A DNA stretch of 64,000 nucleotides from Variibacter gotjawalensis (GCF_002355335.1 NZ_AP014946.1:3363501-3427500), one strand, 5' to 3'; numbered from the stretch's first letter, positions 37,698 through 46,054 are shown. The notes: generated by a model from the letters alone, not told the origin. Program-made: numbers and translations.

Positions 37698-38618
37698 TCA
37701 AGCGGCGGGACGCTCGAAGAGCTGATCCATCACCTCGCTGCCCCACAGCGATTTCGGCTTTTCCGCGATAAGGCGGAAGCCGGTCTGCTCGTACAGATGC
37801 CGCGCGCTGTCGAGACCACGGAACGTCCGCAACCTGACGGGCCGCTTCAATCTGTCGGCATGCGCGAGCGCTGCGCCAAGCAGTTTGTGGCCGATGCCCA
37901 AGCCGCGCGCGCCGTCGTCGATAACGAACCAGCGCAGCCGCATGAAATCCGGACCCATATCGTCGTCGTCCATCACGATGGTTCCGACGACCTCGCCGTT
38001 CACGATTGCGCTCCAGCATTCGTTCGCCGGATTGCCGAGACGCCCGACAAACTCGGCGAACTCAGCTGCCACATTCGTTTCGAACTGCGCGCCGAGGCCA
38101 TGCTCACGCGCGTAGTAGCGCGCATGCATCGTCGTGCATCGCCCGACAATGCCGGGACGGTAACCCGCTTCGATCGCGACGCTCGACATTTGCCGCTCAC
38201 CTGCAAGCGCCCGCGCGTAGCCGGCAAGACTGTCGCGCACGGCGGCCGGGTTTGTCACCTTCGCGAGCGCGCCGGACACGCGGCGGTTTGCGAAGCGATC
38301 GATCGCGGCCAGCGTTGCCCGCCCCTCGCGTGTCAGCGTCAGCACTTTGCCGCGCCCGTCCGCCTTGTCGACCCGCATCGAAACTTCGCCGCGCTCCACG
38401 AGCCGCGCCACCAATCGGCTCACGCTCGATTTCTCGAGACCAAGCCGCTTGCTGAGCTCGCTCGGCGACAACGCATCCGAACCGCCGATCTCAATCAGCG
38501 CGTGAACTCCGGACGGCGAAAGTTCTGTTTCCGCCAAAGTCGGCCGCATGAAGCCGAGTTCCCGCACCAAACGGCGGGAAGCTTCGCGAACGTCCTTCAC
38601 GACCTCGTGAGCTTGCAT
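37698..38618 (-). CDS. MarR-GNAT fusion: regulator with acetyltransferase domain
   Basis: 306 residues from ATG 38618, with GAGGTG upstream. The N-terminal MarR domain (about 1-140) shows LSPSELSKRLGLEKSSVSRLVARLVERGEV and the wing DKADGRGKVLTLT. The C-terminal GNAT domain (about 155-300) has FVIDDGARGLGIGHKLLGAAL, a match to the acetyl-CoA R/Q-x-x-G-x-G/A loop, and YEQTGFRL. Such fusions occur in several soil bacteria; the acetylated substrate is unknown. A palindrome TAGTTG-N7-CAACTA precedes the gene and probably binds it. Confidence 0.88.
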   Translation of the reverse strand: MQAHEVVKDVREASRRLVRELGFMRPTLAETELSPSGVHALIEIGGSDALSPSELSKRLGLEKSSVSRLVARLVERGEVSMRVDKADGRGKVLTLTREGRATLAAIDRFANRRVSGALAKVTNPAAVRDSLAGYARALAGERQMSSVAIEAGYRPGIVGRCTTMHARYYAREHGLGAQFETNVAAEFAEFVGRLGNPANECWSAIVNGEVVGTIVMDDDDMGPDFMRLRWFVIDDGARGLGIGHKLLGAALAHADRLKRPVRLRTFRGLDSARHLYEQTGFRLIAEKPKSLWGSEVMDQLFERPAA

Positions 38619-38634
38619 AACGGCACCTCGATAA

Positions 38635-38653
38635 TAGTTGCCATTTACAACTA
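38635..38653. promoter_or_regulatory. Candidate MarR operator
   Basis: TAGTTG and CAACTA form a perfect 6-bp inverted repeat with a 7-nt centre, 17 bp upstream of the MarR-GNAT start codon. The surrounding bases are AT-rich in an otherwise GC-rich region, and MarR regulators commonly bind such dyads. It fits autoregulation. Confidence 0.6.
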
Positions 38654-38855
38654 AATTGTCACGCATTTCAAGAGGCTTACGCTCTGCCGAATATTAAGGC
38701 TAGAACTAACGATTGCCGCGAAGCCTCGACATTTCGGCCGCCACCGAGGCATGATCGCCGTCTCACTTCATCGCGACTCGATAACAAGCTCATCGCCAGG
38801 GCGCGGTCGCGGACAACAGCAAGAAGCTCCAAGCCATACGGAGCCAGGAGGAAAC

Positions 38856-39830
38856 GTGAAGAAGATTTCGCTCGCGCTCGCCGCGACACTGTTTGCCGCG
38901 ACTGCATCGGTCGCGACCGCGCAGGACTGGCCGACTAAACCGATCATGTTCGTTGTCCCGTTCGCCGCGGGCGGCGGCACCGACGCCTTTGCGCGTCCGC
39001 TCGCGCAGCAGCTCGACAAGCAGCTCGGCCAGCGCATTCTGATCGACAACCGCGCGGGCGCCGGCGGCACGGCCGGTGCTGCGATCGCCGCCAAGGCTCC
39101 GGCCGACGGCTACACGTTCTTCGTGGGTGCCACGCATCACACGATCGCTCCCGCGATCTACCCGAAACTCCCCTACGACATCGAGAAAGACTTCATCCCG
39201 GTCGCAATGATCTCGCGTCCGCCGCATGTCGTGGTCGTGCATCCCGGTAAGGTGCAGGCAAAGACGCTCGCCGAGCTGATCGCCGCCGCAAAGGCGAACC
39301 CCGGCAAGATGACCTACGGCCACGCCGGCAACGGCACATCGCACCATCTCGCCGGCGAACTCTTCAAGCTACTGACCGGCACCAACATCCTCGCGGTGCC
39401 GTATCGCGGCGCGGGCCCGATGATGCAGGACCTCGTCGCCGGTCACGTCGACATGGCCTTCGACGGTATGGGCTCGTCCGCCAACCAAATCACCTCCGGC
39501 ACCATCCGCCCGCTCGCCGTCGCGGCGAATGCGCGCGTGAAGGCTTTCCCGGATCTGCCGACGGCGGCTGAAGCCGGCGTGCAGGGCTATGAGGTCGCGA
39601 CCTGGTACGGTCTCTGGGCACCCAAGGGTACGCCGCCGGAAATCGTCGCGCGCATGACCAAGGAAGTGCAGACCGCGCTCAAAGACCCGGCGATAGTCGA
39701 AGCCTGGGCCAAGAACGGTTCCGACACGCCGGATGTGACGGGCGATGCCTTCGCCAAGGTCATCGCTTCCGACATCGCGCGTTGGGGCAAGGTCGTCAAA
39801 GACGCCAACGTGAAGCTCGACGGCAACTAG
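38856..39830 (+). CDS. TctC/Bug substrate-binding protein, first tandem copy
   Basis: GTG 38856 is chosen because AGGAGGAAAC sits directly before it and a signal peptide follows (VKKISLALAATLFAATASVATA). Mature part: WPTKPIMFVVPFAAGGGTDAFARPLAQ, NRAGAGGTAGAA, and PYRGAGPMMQDLVAGHVDMAFD. 324 residues, normal for Bug. It shares most of its residues with the following gene, including HPGKVQAKTLAE in both. No TctAB transporter is near. Divergent from MarR-GNAT, so it may be under that regulator. Confidence 0.93.
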   Translation: MKKISLALAATLFAATASVATAQDWPTKPIMFVVPFAAGGGTDAFARPLAQQLDKQLGQRILIDNRAGAGGTAGAAIAAKAPADGYTFFVGATHHTIAPAIYPKLPYDIEKDFIPVAMISRPPHVVVVHPGKVQAKTLAELIAAAKANPGKMTYGHAGNGTSHHLAGELFKLLTGTNILAVPYRGAGPMMQDLVAGHVDMAFDGMGSSANQITSGTIRPLAVAANARVKAFPDLPTAAEAGVQGYEVATWYGLWAPKGTPPEIVARMTKEVQTALKDPAIVEAWAKNGSDTPDVTGDAFAKVIASDIARWGKVVKDANVKLDGN

Positions 39831-39893
39831 TCGGCGCATCAGAGGGCATTTCGCCTGCCCAATCAGCGGGCTTGCGCTCTCGATCCAAATTGC

Positions 39894-39936
39894 TGGACCA
39901 TGTCCGAAACAACAACGGACATGGTCCATTTCGTTT
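39894..39936 (+). terminator. Perfect 13-bp inverted repeat with T-tract between tandem tctC genes
   Basis: TGGACCATGTCCG, a 9-nt loop (AAACAACAA), and CGGACATGGTCCA, followed by TTTCGTTT. As RNA it forms a strong stem with a U-rich tail, so it is a good intrinsic terminator for the first tctC gene. It ends only about 10 bp before the ribosome binding site of the second, so it may also act as an attenuator. Confidence 0.8.
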
Positions 39937-39947
39937 CGGGGGAAATG

Positions 39948-40916
39948 ATGCGGCGATCGACACTCGCGCTCCTTGCGGCGCTTACGCTCTTCGCGGCACC
40001 AAGCGCGAAAGCCGATACGTGGCCCTCGCGGCCCATCATGCTGATCGTCCCCTTCCCGGCCGGCGGCGGCACCGACGCCTTCGCGCGGCCATTGGCGCAG
40101 GTGCTCGACCAGCAACTCGGCACACGTGTACTGATCGAAAATCGCGCCGGCGCGGGCGGCACTGCGGGCGCGGCCGTCGCCTCTAAGGCGACGCCGGACG
40201 GCTACACTTTTTTCGTCGGCGCCGCGCATCACGCTATCGCGCCGTCGATTTACGCCAAGCTTCCCTACGACATCGAGAAAGACTTCGTTCCGATCGCGCT
40301 GCTGTCGCGCCCGCCGCATGTCGTCGTCGTCCATCCCGGCAAGGTACAGGCTAAAACGCTCGCGGAATTTATCGCGGCCGCGAAGGCCAATCCGGGCAAG
40401 ATCAACTACGCGTCTGGCGGCAACGGCACGACGCATCATCTCGCCGGTGAACTCTTCAAGCTCGTGACCGGAACCAACCTTCTGCACGTGCCGTACCGCG
40501 GCGCCGGGCCAATGATGCAGGATCTCGTCGCCGGCCATGTCGACATGGCCTTCGATGCGATGGGCTCATCCGGCCCGCAGATTAAATCCGGCGCGATCCG
40601 CGCACTTGCGATCGCAGCCCCGCAACGCGTCCCCGCTTTCCCGGATCTTCCGACCGTAAAAGAGCTCGGCGTCGACTACGAAGTCGCGACCTGGTACGCG
40701 CTTTGGGCACCGGCCGGCACGCCGCCCGCGATCACCGAGCGCATGCAGAAGGAAGTACTCACGGCCCTCCAATCGCCGATCATCAAGGATGCGTGGGAGA
40801 AAGCCGGCAGCGACGTTCCGAACCTGACAGGCGAAGCCTTCGGCAAATTCGTGTCGCAGGAAGTCGCGCGCTGGCGAAAAGTCGTGCAGGACTCGAACGT
40901 GAAGATCGAGCAGTAA
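39948..40916 (+). CDS. TctC/Bug substrate-binding protein, second tandem copy
   Basis: 322 residues from ATG 39948 (ATG 39945 also possible); GGGGGA spacing favours 39948. Signal peptide MRRSTLALLAALTLFAAPSAKA. The mature sequence closely follows its upstream neighbour, including PYDIEKDF and HVPYRGAGPMMQDLVAGH, so the pair arose by tandem duplication and then diverged, mainly in the loops after residue 230. Ligand probably a carboxylate, identity unknown. Its stop lies 2 bp from the convergent DUF2945 stop. Confidence 0.93.
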   Translation: MRRSTLALLAALTLFAAPSAKADTWPSRPIMLIVPFPAGGGTDAFARPLAQVLDQQLGTRVLIENRAGAGGTAGAAVASKATPDGYTFFVGAAHHAIAPSIYAKLPYDIEKDFVPIALLSRPPHVVVVHPGKVQAKTLAEFIAAAKANPGKINYASGGNGTTHHLAGELFKLVTGTNLLHVPYRGAGPMMQDLVAGHVDMAFDAMGSSGPQIKSGAIRALAIAAPQRVPAFPDLPTVKELGVDYEVATWYALWAPAGTPPAITERMQKEVLTALQSPIIKDAWEKAGSDVPNLTGEAFGKFVSQEVARWRKVVQDSNVKIEQ

Positions 40917-40918
40917 GC

Positions 40919-41134
40919 TCAGACCTTCTTCAACCCGCTTGCTTTGTGCGCGGCTTTCGCACCGGTCTTCCTGCTTTTGACGATGAGCTTCGGATTCTTC
41001 GGCGAGGCTTTCGCCGTGTAACCCTTGATCTTCTTCGTCTTGGTGATTTTCTCGACCACCTTGCCGCGGGTCTCGCCCTGCGAAGTCTTCCACTTCACCT
41101 TGTCGCCGACCTTCACACTTGCCTTCTTCGCCAT
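40919..41134 (-). CDS. DUF2945 (HVA1/Tudor-like) protein
   Basis: 71 residues, very basic. KVGDKVKWKTSQGETRGKVV at the N-terminus is the small beta-barrel signature of DUF2945 (called hypervirulence-associated, Tudor-like). A Lys-rich tail follows. GAGGTGA precedes the ATG. It lies 8 bp after udgX, so it is the third gene of the repair operon. Its biochemical role is not known; a nucleic-acid-binding role is plausible from charge and context. Confidence 0.85.
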   Translation of the reverse strand: MAKKASVKVGDKVKWKTSQGETRGKVVEKITKTKKIKGYTAKASPKNPKLIVKSRKTGAKAAHKASGLKKV

Positions 41135-41142
41135 GCGTCACC

Positions 41143-42555
41143 TCAACTTGCGGCGCGCATCTCCGCAACCAGCGAATGCGCGCGCTTCAAGTCCGCAACA
41201 AACGCCGCGAATTCTTGTTCCTTCGCGGCGGGATCCGGCAGGCGCAGTAGATACGACGGATGCACCGTAATGAAGCCGGCGCGCTCGCCGAACTGAGCCG
41301 GCCCGCGCGCCCGCGTGATCGGTACGGCCTTGCCGGCCAGCGCCAAAACAGCCGTCGCTCCGAGCGCGACGATCAGCTGCGGCTGCACGAAATCGAGCTC
41401 CTTCTCGAGCCACCAGCGATAATGCTTCACCTCGCCGCCGGTCGGCTTCTGGTGGATGCGCCGTTTGCCGCGCTGCTCGAACTTGAAATGCTTCACGGCA
41501 TTCGTGAGATAAGCGCGCGAACGGTCGATACCCGCAGCTTCGAAGGCGCGGTCGAGCAGCTGTCCGGCCGGCCCGACGAACGGATGGCCGTGTAAATCCT
41601 CCTGATCGCCGGGCTGTTCGCCAACGAACGCGATCGGCGCGCCGATCGGCCCTTCGCCGAGCACGGCGCGCGTACCGCCCGCCACCATGGGTTCGGACGC
41701 CGCGATAATTTCGTTGAGCGCGCGGAGCGATTTGGGCTCCTGATCGCGCATCGCTTCGACAGCCTTCACGGGATCGCGGCGTAACGGCATCGCGGCCTCC
41801 TTCTCGATCATCTCCCTAACGCGCGAAGGAGCGGTTTGGATCAATCGCGGGATCGACGCGGCCTCCGGCATGTTGCGCCAATACTTTTTCGGCATCTCGG
41901 TGCGCATCATCGTCGGATTGACGCGCGCCGGATTGAACGTGCTTTCGTAGTAGCCGCTCCAGCCTTCCTCGAACGCATCGCCGATCGGCGCGTCCTCGCG
42001 ACGACCGGGCGGACCGATGGTGAGCTTTTTGCGATCCCAATGCAGCGAGCCGACCGGCGTCAGGATCGTCCAATCGAGCGAGCGGAATCGCTCGATGAAG
42101 AAATTCGCGGTCGCCTCGACGATGTAGTGCGAAGGCTCGAACCACGCGACATATCGTTCGTCGCCCTCTCCCTCGACTCGGCGAAAGCGGAGAAACGCGT
42201 GCATCTTGTGCAGGTCACGCCGGATCGCCTTGTGCATGATGTGCAGACGGTGCACCAGCGGGTCACTCGCGATATCGAGCAGCGCACGCTCGCCGTTGAG
42301 CACGCGCCAGATGGCGCGGTAGAGCAGCGCATACCGCTCCGGATCACGATGACAAACGACGAGGCGAATGAGATCGCTCAAGCGACGTGGCAACGCCACC
42401 GGCAGCGCATCGTTGCTCGCGGCAGTGCCGAATAGATCGCTCTCGGCAGTCGCGAAGACCACCGTATCCGGATGAGCATTGTCGCCGATCAGAACACGGA
42501 CGGCTTGGCGAAAGCCGTCGATATCCGCGCCGCTCTTGAGCGAAACTTGCCTCAT
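41143..42555 (-). CDS. UdgX-family uracil-DNA binding protein fused to DUF4130 domain
   Basis: 470 residues. The N-terminal half (about 1-250) is the DUF4130/TIGR03915 domain that pairs with the radical SAM partner. The C-terminal half is a family-4-like uracil glycosylase: GEQPGDQED (312-320), NAVKHFKFE, and the diagnostic KRRIHQKP loop (364-371) with His368. In UdgX this His forms a covalent bond to the sugar after uracil removal. HPSYLLRLP closes the active site. The start overlaps the radical SAM stop (ATGA). Cytoplasmic. A LexA box just upstream of the operon start codon suggests SOS control. Confidence 0.92.
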   Translation of the reverse strand: MRQVSLKSGADIDGFRQAVRVLIGDNAHPDTVVFATAESDLFGTAASNDALPVALPRRLSDLIRLVVCHRDPERYALLYRAIWRVLNGERALLDIASDPLVHRLHIMHKAIRRDLHKMHAFLRFRRVEGEGDERYVAWFEPSHYIVEATANFFIERFRSLDWTILTPVGSLHWDRKKLTIGPPGRREDAPIGDAFEEGWSGYYESTFNPARVNPTMMRTEMPKKYWRNMPEAASIPRLIQTAPSRVREMIEKEAAMPLRRDPVKAVEAMRDQEPKSLRALNEIIAASEPMVAGGTRAVLGEGPIGAPIAFVGEQPGDQEDLHGHPFVGPAGQLLDRAFEAAGIDRSRAYLTNAVKHFKFEQRGKRRIHQKPTGGEVKHYRWWLEKELDFVQPQLIVALGATAVLALAGKAVPITRARGPAQFGERAGFITVHPSYLLRLPDPAAKEQEFAAFVADLKRAHSLVAEMRAAS

Positions 42556-43766
42556 GAGAACAAGTTCAACTGTTCGGCCGGTTTCACCAGCCGCGCGCGA
42601 AGGTGTTCTTGGTCGAGCACACGGGTCGGCCGATAATCTTCCGTGATGAGGAATGCACTCGCGCGCTTCACGCTGCCGGAAATCCGCGCGACATCGTCGA
42701 GCCGCAGCCGCGTGTGCCGCCGCGCGATCACGATCCGATCGACTGCGCGTTTGCCGAGTCCCGGCACGCGCAAGAGCAGTTCCTTCGGTGCGCGATTCAC
42801 ATCGATCGGAAACTTGTCGCGATTCTTAAGCGCCCAGGCAAGCTTTGGATCGACTTCGAGGTCGAGCATTCCGCCTTCGCCGCCTTGCGAAATTTCATCG
42901 ACCGTAAAACCGTAAAACCGCAGCAACCAATCGGCTTGGTAGAGACGGTTCTCCCGTTGCAGCGGCGGCGCTTTGATCGGCAACACCGAACTTGCTTCCG
43001 GGATCGGGCTGAAAGCTGAGTAATAAACGCGCTTCAACGAATAGCTTTTGTACAGTGTGTCCGTCGTCCGCAGCACGTCGGTGTCGCTCGTCGCATCCGC
43101 ACCGACGATCAGTTGCGTCGACTGCCCGGCCGGAGAGAAGCGCCGCTTCTCTTCCTTCGCCTCGATGATACGCTCGCGCATCTGCCCCATCGCGGCTTGA
43201 ATCGTTTTGCCGTTTTTTTCGGGAGCGAGCCGCGTCAGGCTCTGCTGCGTCGGCAATTCGAGGTTGATCGAAAGGCGATCGGCCCAAAGCCCCGCCTGCT
43301 CGATCAACCACGGGCTCGCTTCCGGAATCGTTTTGAGATGGATGTAGCCCGCGAAGCCGTGATCCCGCCGCAGCTTCTTCGCGACGAGCATCAGCTGCTC
43401 CATCGTGTAATCGGGATTGCGGATGATCCCGGACGACAGAAACAGACCCTCGATGTAGTTACGCTTGTAGAACTCGACGGTCAGCAGCGCGACCTCGTCA
43501 ACCGAAAACCTGGCGCGCTCGACATTCGAGGAGCGCCGATTGATGCAATAGGCGCAATCAAACAGGCAGTAGTTCGTAAGGAGGATTTTCAGCAGCGACA
43601 CGCAGCGCCCGTCCGGCGTATAGGCGTGGCAAATGCCGGCACCCGACGTCGAGCCGAGCCCCTTTGCGCCGCCGCTTCGTTTCGGCGCGCCGGACGACGA
43701 GCACGAGACGTCATACTTGGCCGCATCGGCCAAAACGCGAAGCTTTTTGGAAAGGGTTGGGTCCAC
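42552..43766 (-). CDS. Putative DNA modification/repair radical SAM protein
   Basis: 404 residues from GTG 43766, with GAGG upstream. The cluster motif C-x3-C-x2-C is at Cys67, Cys71, Cys74 (TNYCLFDCAYC). The C-terminus contains helix-hairpin-helix type segments (LLRVPGLGKRAVDRIVIARR) that bind DNA. This is the TIGR03916 family, which is regularly coupled with UdgX/DUF4130; the reaction is not established. First gene of a three-gene operon with a 4-bp overlap into udgX. Confidence 0.9.
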   Translation of the reverse strand: MDPTLSKKLRVLADAAKYDVSCSSSGAPKRSGGAKGLGSTSGAGICHAYTPDGRCVSLLKILLTNYCLFDCAYCINRRSSNVERARFSVDEVALLTVEFYKRNYIEGLFLSSGIIRNPDYTMEQLMLVAKKLRRDHGFAGYIHLKTIPEASPWLIEQAGLWADRLSINLELPTQQSLTRLAPEKNGKTIQAAMGQMRERIIEAKEEKRRFSPAGQSTQLIVGADATSDTDVLRTTDTLYKSYSLKRVYYSAFSPIPEASSVLPIKAPPLQRENRLYQADWLLRFYGFTVDEISQGGEGGMLDLEVDPKLAWALKNRDKFPIDVNRAPKELLLRVPGLGKRAVDRIVIARRHTRLRLDDVARISGSVKRASAFLITEDYRPTRVLDQEHLRARLVKPAEQLNLFS

Positions 43767-43785
43767 GCGAAACCTCGTTTCGCGT
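43765..43785. promoter_or_regulatory. 9-bp palindrome overlapping the radical SAM start codon
   Basis: ACGCGAAAC-CTC-GTTTCGCGT is a perfect 9-bp dyad with a 3-nt centre. It covers the ribosome binding site and touches the start codon, and its upstream edge shares two bases with the LexA box. It may be a second operator or an mRNA hairpin that hides the ribosome binding site. Confidence 0.6.
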
Positions 43786-43798
43786 TCACTCTATGTTC
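43784..43798. promoter_or_regulatory. LexA (SOS) box of the radical SAM-UdgX operon
   Basis: GTTC-ACTCTAT-GTTC matches exactly the alphaproteobacterial LexA consensus GTTC-N7-GTTC. It lies 17 bp upstream of the operon start codon, a place where LexA would block RNA polymerase. The DNA-repair character of the genes supports it. Confidence 0.8.
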
Positions 43799-43885
43799 TT
43801 TGGCTCACGATAGCAACGAAAGTCAAGCAAATCATTGAGGTATAATAGGAAATTCGGTGCCGAAACGTGTCAGCAGTCTTTCGCT

Positions 43886-43998
43886 CGTAGCCCGGATGAG
43901 CGTAGCGATATCCGGGGAGGAGCGCCTGACCGAATTGCCTCGCGCTAGATGCCACCCCGGACATCGCGAGTGCTTTGCGCATCGCTCATCCGGGTAGC
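43886..43998. repeat. REP-like palindromic intergenic repeat, copy 1
   Basis: CCCGGATGAGCG at the left end is matched by CGCTCATCCGGG at the right, with inner TCCGGGG/CCCCGGA arms. It forms a large cruciform or mRNA stem between convergently placed regions. A related copy is at 48879-48994. The sequence style matches the intergenic palindromes common in Bradyrhizobium-type genomes. Confidence 0.8.
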
Positions 43999-44001
43999 AA
44001 A

Positions 44002-44352
44002 CTATCCGATCGCCTTCTCGTAAATCTCCGGCTTGAACCCGACCGTGATTTTCGCGCCCCGCTCCAAAACCGGGCGCTTGATCATCGACGGCTGCGCCAC
44101 CATCAGCGCGATCGCCTTCTCCTCGGTGAGGTCCGCGCGATCGTCATCAGGCAATTTCCGAAACGTCGTGCCGGCGCGATTGAGCAGCGTCTCCCAGCCG
44201 ACAACCTTCGCCCACGCCTCAAGCTTCCCCTGCTCAATCCCCGACGCCTTATAGTCATGAAACGCGTACGTGACTTTGTGTGCATCGAGCCACGTGCGCG
44301 CCTTCTTCATCGTGTCACAGTTCTTGATGCCGTAGAGCGTGACCTTGCTCAT
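44002..44352 (-). CDS. ArsC/Spx-family protein (YffB-like)
   Basis: 116 residues from ATG 44352, overlapping the SDR stop by 4 bp. The thioredoxin-like fold opens with VTLYGIKNCDTMKKAR, where a single Cys (no CxxC) sits at the family's redox position. IKRPVLERG is the ArsC-type anion loop. These small proteins resemble arsenate reductase but most do not reduce arsenate; function here is unproven. Last gene of the NMO-hydrolase-SDR-ArsC row. Confidence 0.88.
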   Translation of the reverse strand: MSKVTLYGIKNCDTMKKARTWLDAHKVTYAFHDYKASGIEQGKLEAWAKVVGWETLLNRAGTTFRKLPDDDRADLTEEKAIALMVAQPSMIKRPVLERGAKITVGFKPEIYEKAIG

Positions 44353-45131
44353 ATCGGCTTGCCCGCATACGGCATCGACGCGGTGAGGCCACCGTCGACC
44401 GGGAATGCTTGGCCATTGACGTAGGACGCCTCGTCGCTCGCGAGGAACAATCCCATCGCGGCGAGTTCGTGCGGCTGTCCGGCCCGCTTCAGCGGATTGA
44501 GCTGGCCGATCTTGCCCTCGGTGCCCCGCTCCTTCGCGCCGTCGAAGATCGGCTTCGTCATGCCGGTCTCGATCAATCCGGGACACACCGCGTTGATACG
44601 CACGCCGGTGCCGGAGAGCGAATACGCCGTCGTCTGCACAAGGCTGATGACGCCCGCTTTGCTCGCCGCGTACGGATGCCCGCTTGCGCCCGACTTCAAT
44701 CCGGCAACCGACGCCGTGCAAACGATCGCGCCTTTGCCCTGTTTCACCATATGCGGAATTGAGTACTTCACGGCGAGGAATGCGCCGATCAGATTGATGC
44801 GCAGGATTTCCTGCCAGTGCTCAACCGTCTGCTCCGCGATCGGCACGAGACCGCCACTGATGCCGGCATTCGCCCAGATCGCATCGAGCGAGCCGTAAGC
44901 CGAAATCGCCTTCGCGATGTAGCCTTTCACGTCGGCTTCGCTGCCTGCGTCTGCGACGACGGCTTCGATCGTGCCACCCTTTTGGCGCACCATCTCGGCC
45001 GTTTCCTTCACGCTCTCGGCGCGATCGACCGCGATGAGCCGAGCGCCTTCGCGCGAGAACAGCAAGCACGCGGCGCGGCCGATGCCGCTCCCCGCGCCCG
45101 TGATGACAACGGACTTACCTTCCAAACGCAT
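44349..45131 (-). CDS. Short-chain dehydrogenase/reductase
   Basis: 260 residues. Cofactor motif VVITGAGSGIGRAA, strand-2 Asp (IAVDRAE, suggesting NAD preference), NAGISGG, catalytic Ser in CTASVAG, and the YAASKAG active-site Tyr/Lys. Ends with FPVDGGLTASMPYAG. This is a classical FabG-like SDR. The substrate cannot be predicted; operon partners (nitronate monooxygenase and alpha/beta hydrolase) suggest degradation of a small organic compound. Confidence 0.92.
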   Translation of the reverse strand: MRLEGKSVVITGAGSGIGRAACLLFSREGARLIAVDRAESVKETAEMVRQKGGTIEAVVADAGSEADVKGYIAKAISAYGSLDAIWANAGISGGLVPIAEQTVEHWQEILRINLIGAFLAVKYSIPHMVKQGKGAIVCTASVAGLKSGASGHPYAASKAGVISLVQTTAYSLSGTGVRINAVCPGLIETGMTKPIFDGAKERGTEGKIGQLNPLKRAGQPHELAAMGLFLASDEASYVNGQAFPVDGGLTASMPYAGKPI

Positions 45132-45155
45132 CGGACGTTTCCTTCCCAGCTCTTC

Positions 45156-46043
45156 TTATTTCTGCGCACCCTGAGCATGTGCGGCGATCCGGTCAGCATG
45201 CTTCTCGACAAGCGCATCCGGAAAGTCGTGACCCCAGCCCGGGATCGTCTCGAGCACAGCGCCCGGAATATTTGCTGCCGTATCGCGGCCGCCTTCGACC
45301 GGCACCAGCGGGTCGGGTTCGCCGTGGAGAACGAGCGTCGGCACGCGGATCGTCTTGAGCAGCGGAACGCGGCCGCCATATGCAACGATCGCAGCAAGCT
45401 GGCGCACGAAACCGACCGGATAGAACGCGCGTTCGTAAGCGCGCGTCACCTGCTCGCGCAATTGCGCGTCCGGCGTCGGGTAGCCCGGACTTCCGATTGC
45501 CTTCAGCGTATCGACACCGAATTGGATGAACCCTTCGCGGTCCGGTGGCCGCTTTGCCATCAGCCGCGCGCCGACTTCCTTGGTCGGTCCCGGCAAACCA
45601 CGCGCGCCGCTCGTCGACATCATCGAGGTGAGGCTGAGGCAACGCTGCGGATAACGCGCCGCGATGATCTGCGCGATCATGCCGCCCATCGATGCGCCGA
45701 CGACATGCGCTTTCTGGATTTTCAGCGCATCGAGCAGGCCGATCGCATCCGCCGCCATGTCGTCGAGCGTGTACGGCGGCCGAATGGGCAGCCGCAGCGT
45801 CGCTTTGATGAACAGCAGCGGCAGATTGACCTTCTTCGCGCCCTCGAATTTCGTCGACAGCCCGATGTCCCGGTTGTCGAAGCGGATGACACGGAAGCCG
45901 TGGCCCGCGAGCCGCTGACAAAACGACTCCTTCCACGCGATCATCTGCGTGCCGAGCCCCATGATCAGCAGTATCGGCGGGGCATTTTTGTCGCCAAACT
46001 CGTCGTAGAAGATGTCGATGCCGTTGGCTTTAATGGCTGGCAT
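45156..46043 (-). CDS. Alpha/beta hydrolase
   Basis: 295 residues. MPAIKANGIDIFYDEFGD is the usual N-terminal hairpin. The oxyanion loop is IMGLGTQ, the nucleophile elbow VGASMGGMIAQ (Ser in G-A-S-M-G), followed by VLHGEPDPLVP (acidic residue) and PGWGHDFP (catalytic His). Similar to lactonases and esterases of the 3-oxoadipate enol-lactonase type. It lies 11 bp after the nitronate monooxygenase gene and 24 bp before the SDR, clearly one operon. Confidence 0.9.
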   Translation of the reverse strand: MPAIKANGIDIFYDEFGDKNAPPILLIMGLGTQMIAWKESFCQRLAGHGFRVIRFDNRDIGLSTKFEGAKKVNLPLLFIKATLRLPIRPPYTLDDMAADAIGLLDALKIQKAHVVGASMGGMIAQIIAARYPQRCLSLTSMMSTSGARGLPGPTKEVGARLMAKRPPDREGFIQFGVDTLKAIGSPGYPTPDAQLREQVTRAYERAFYPVGFVRQLAAIVAYGGRVPLLKTIRVPTLVLHGEPDPLVPVEGGRDTAANIPGAVLETIPGWGHDFPDALVEKHADRIAAHAQGAQK

Positions 46044-46054
46044 ATGGTCGCTCC

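Noticed and set aside
39369-40538. A 389-residue minus-strand open frame
   Set aside because: It is antisense to the two tandem tctC genes, with the Arg/Asp/Gly-rich composition typical of shadow frames in GC-rich DNA.
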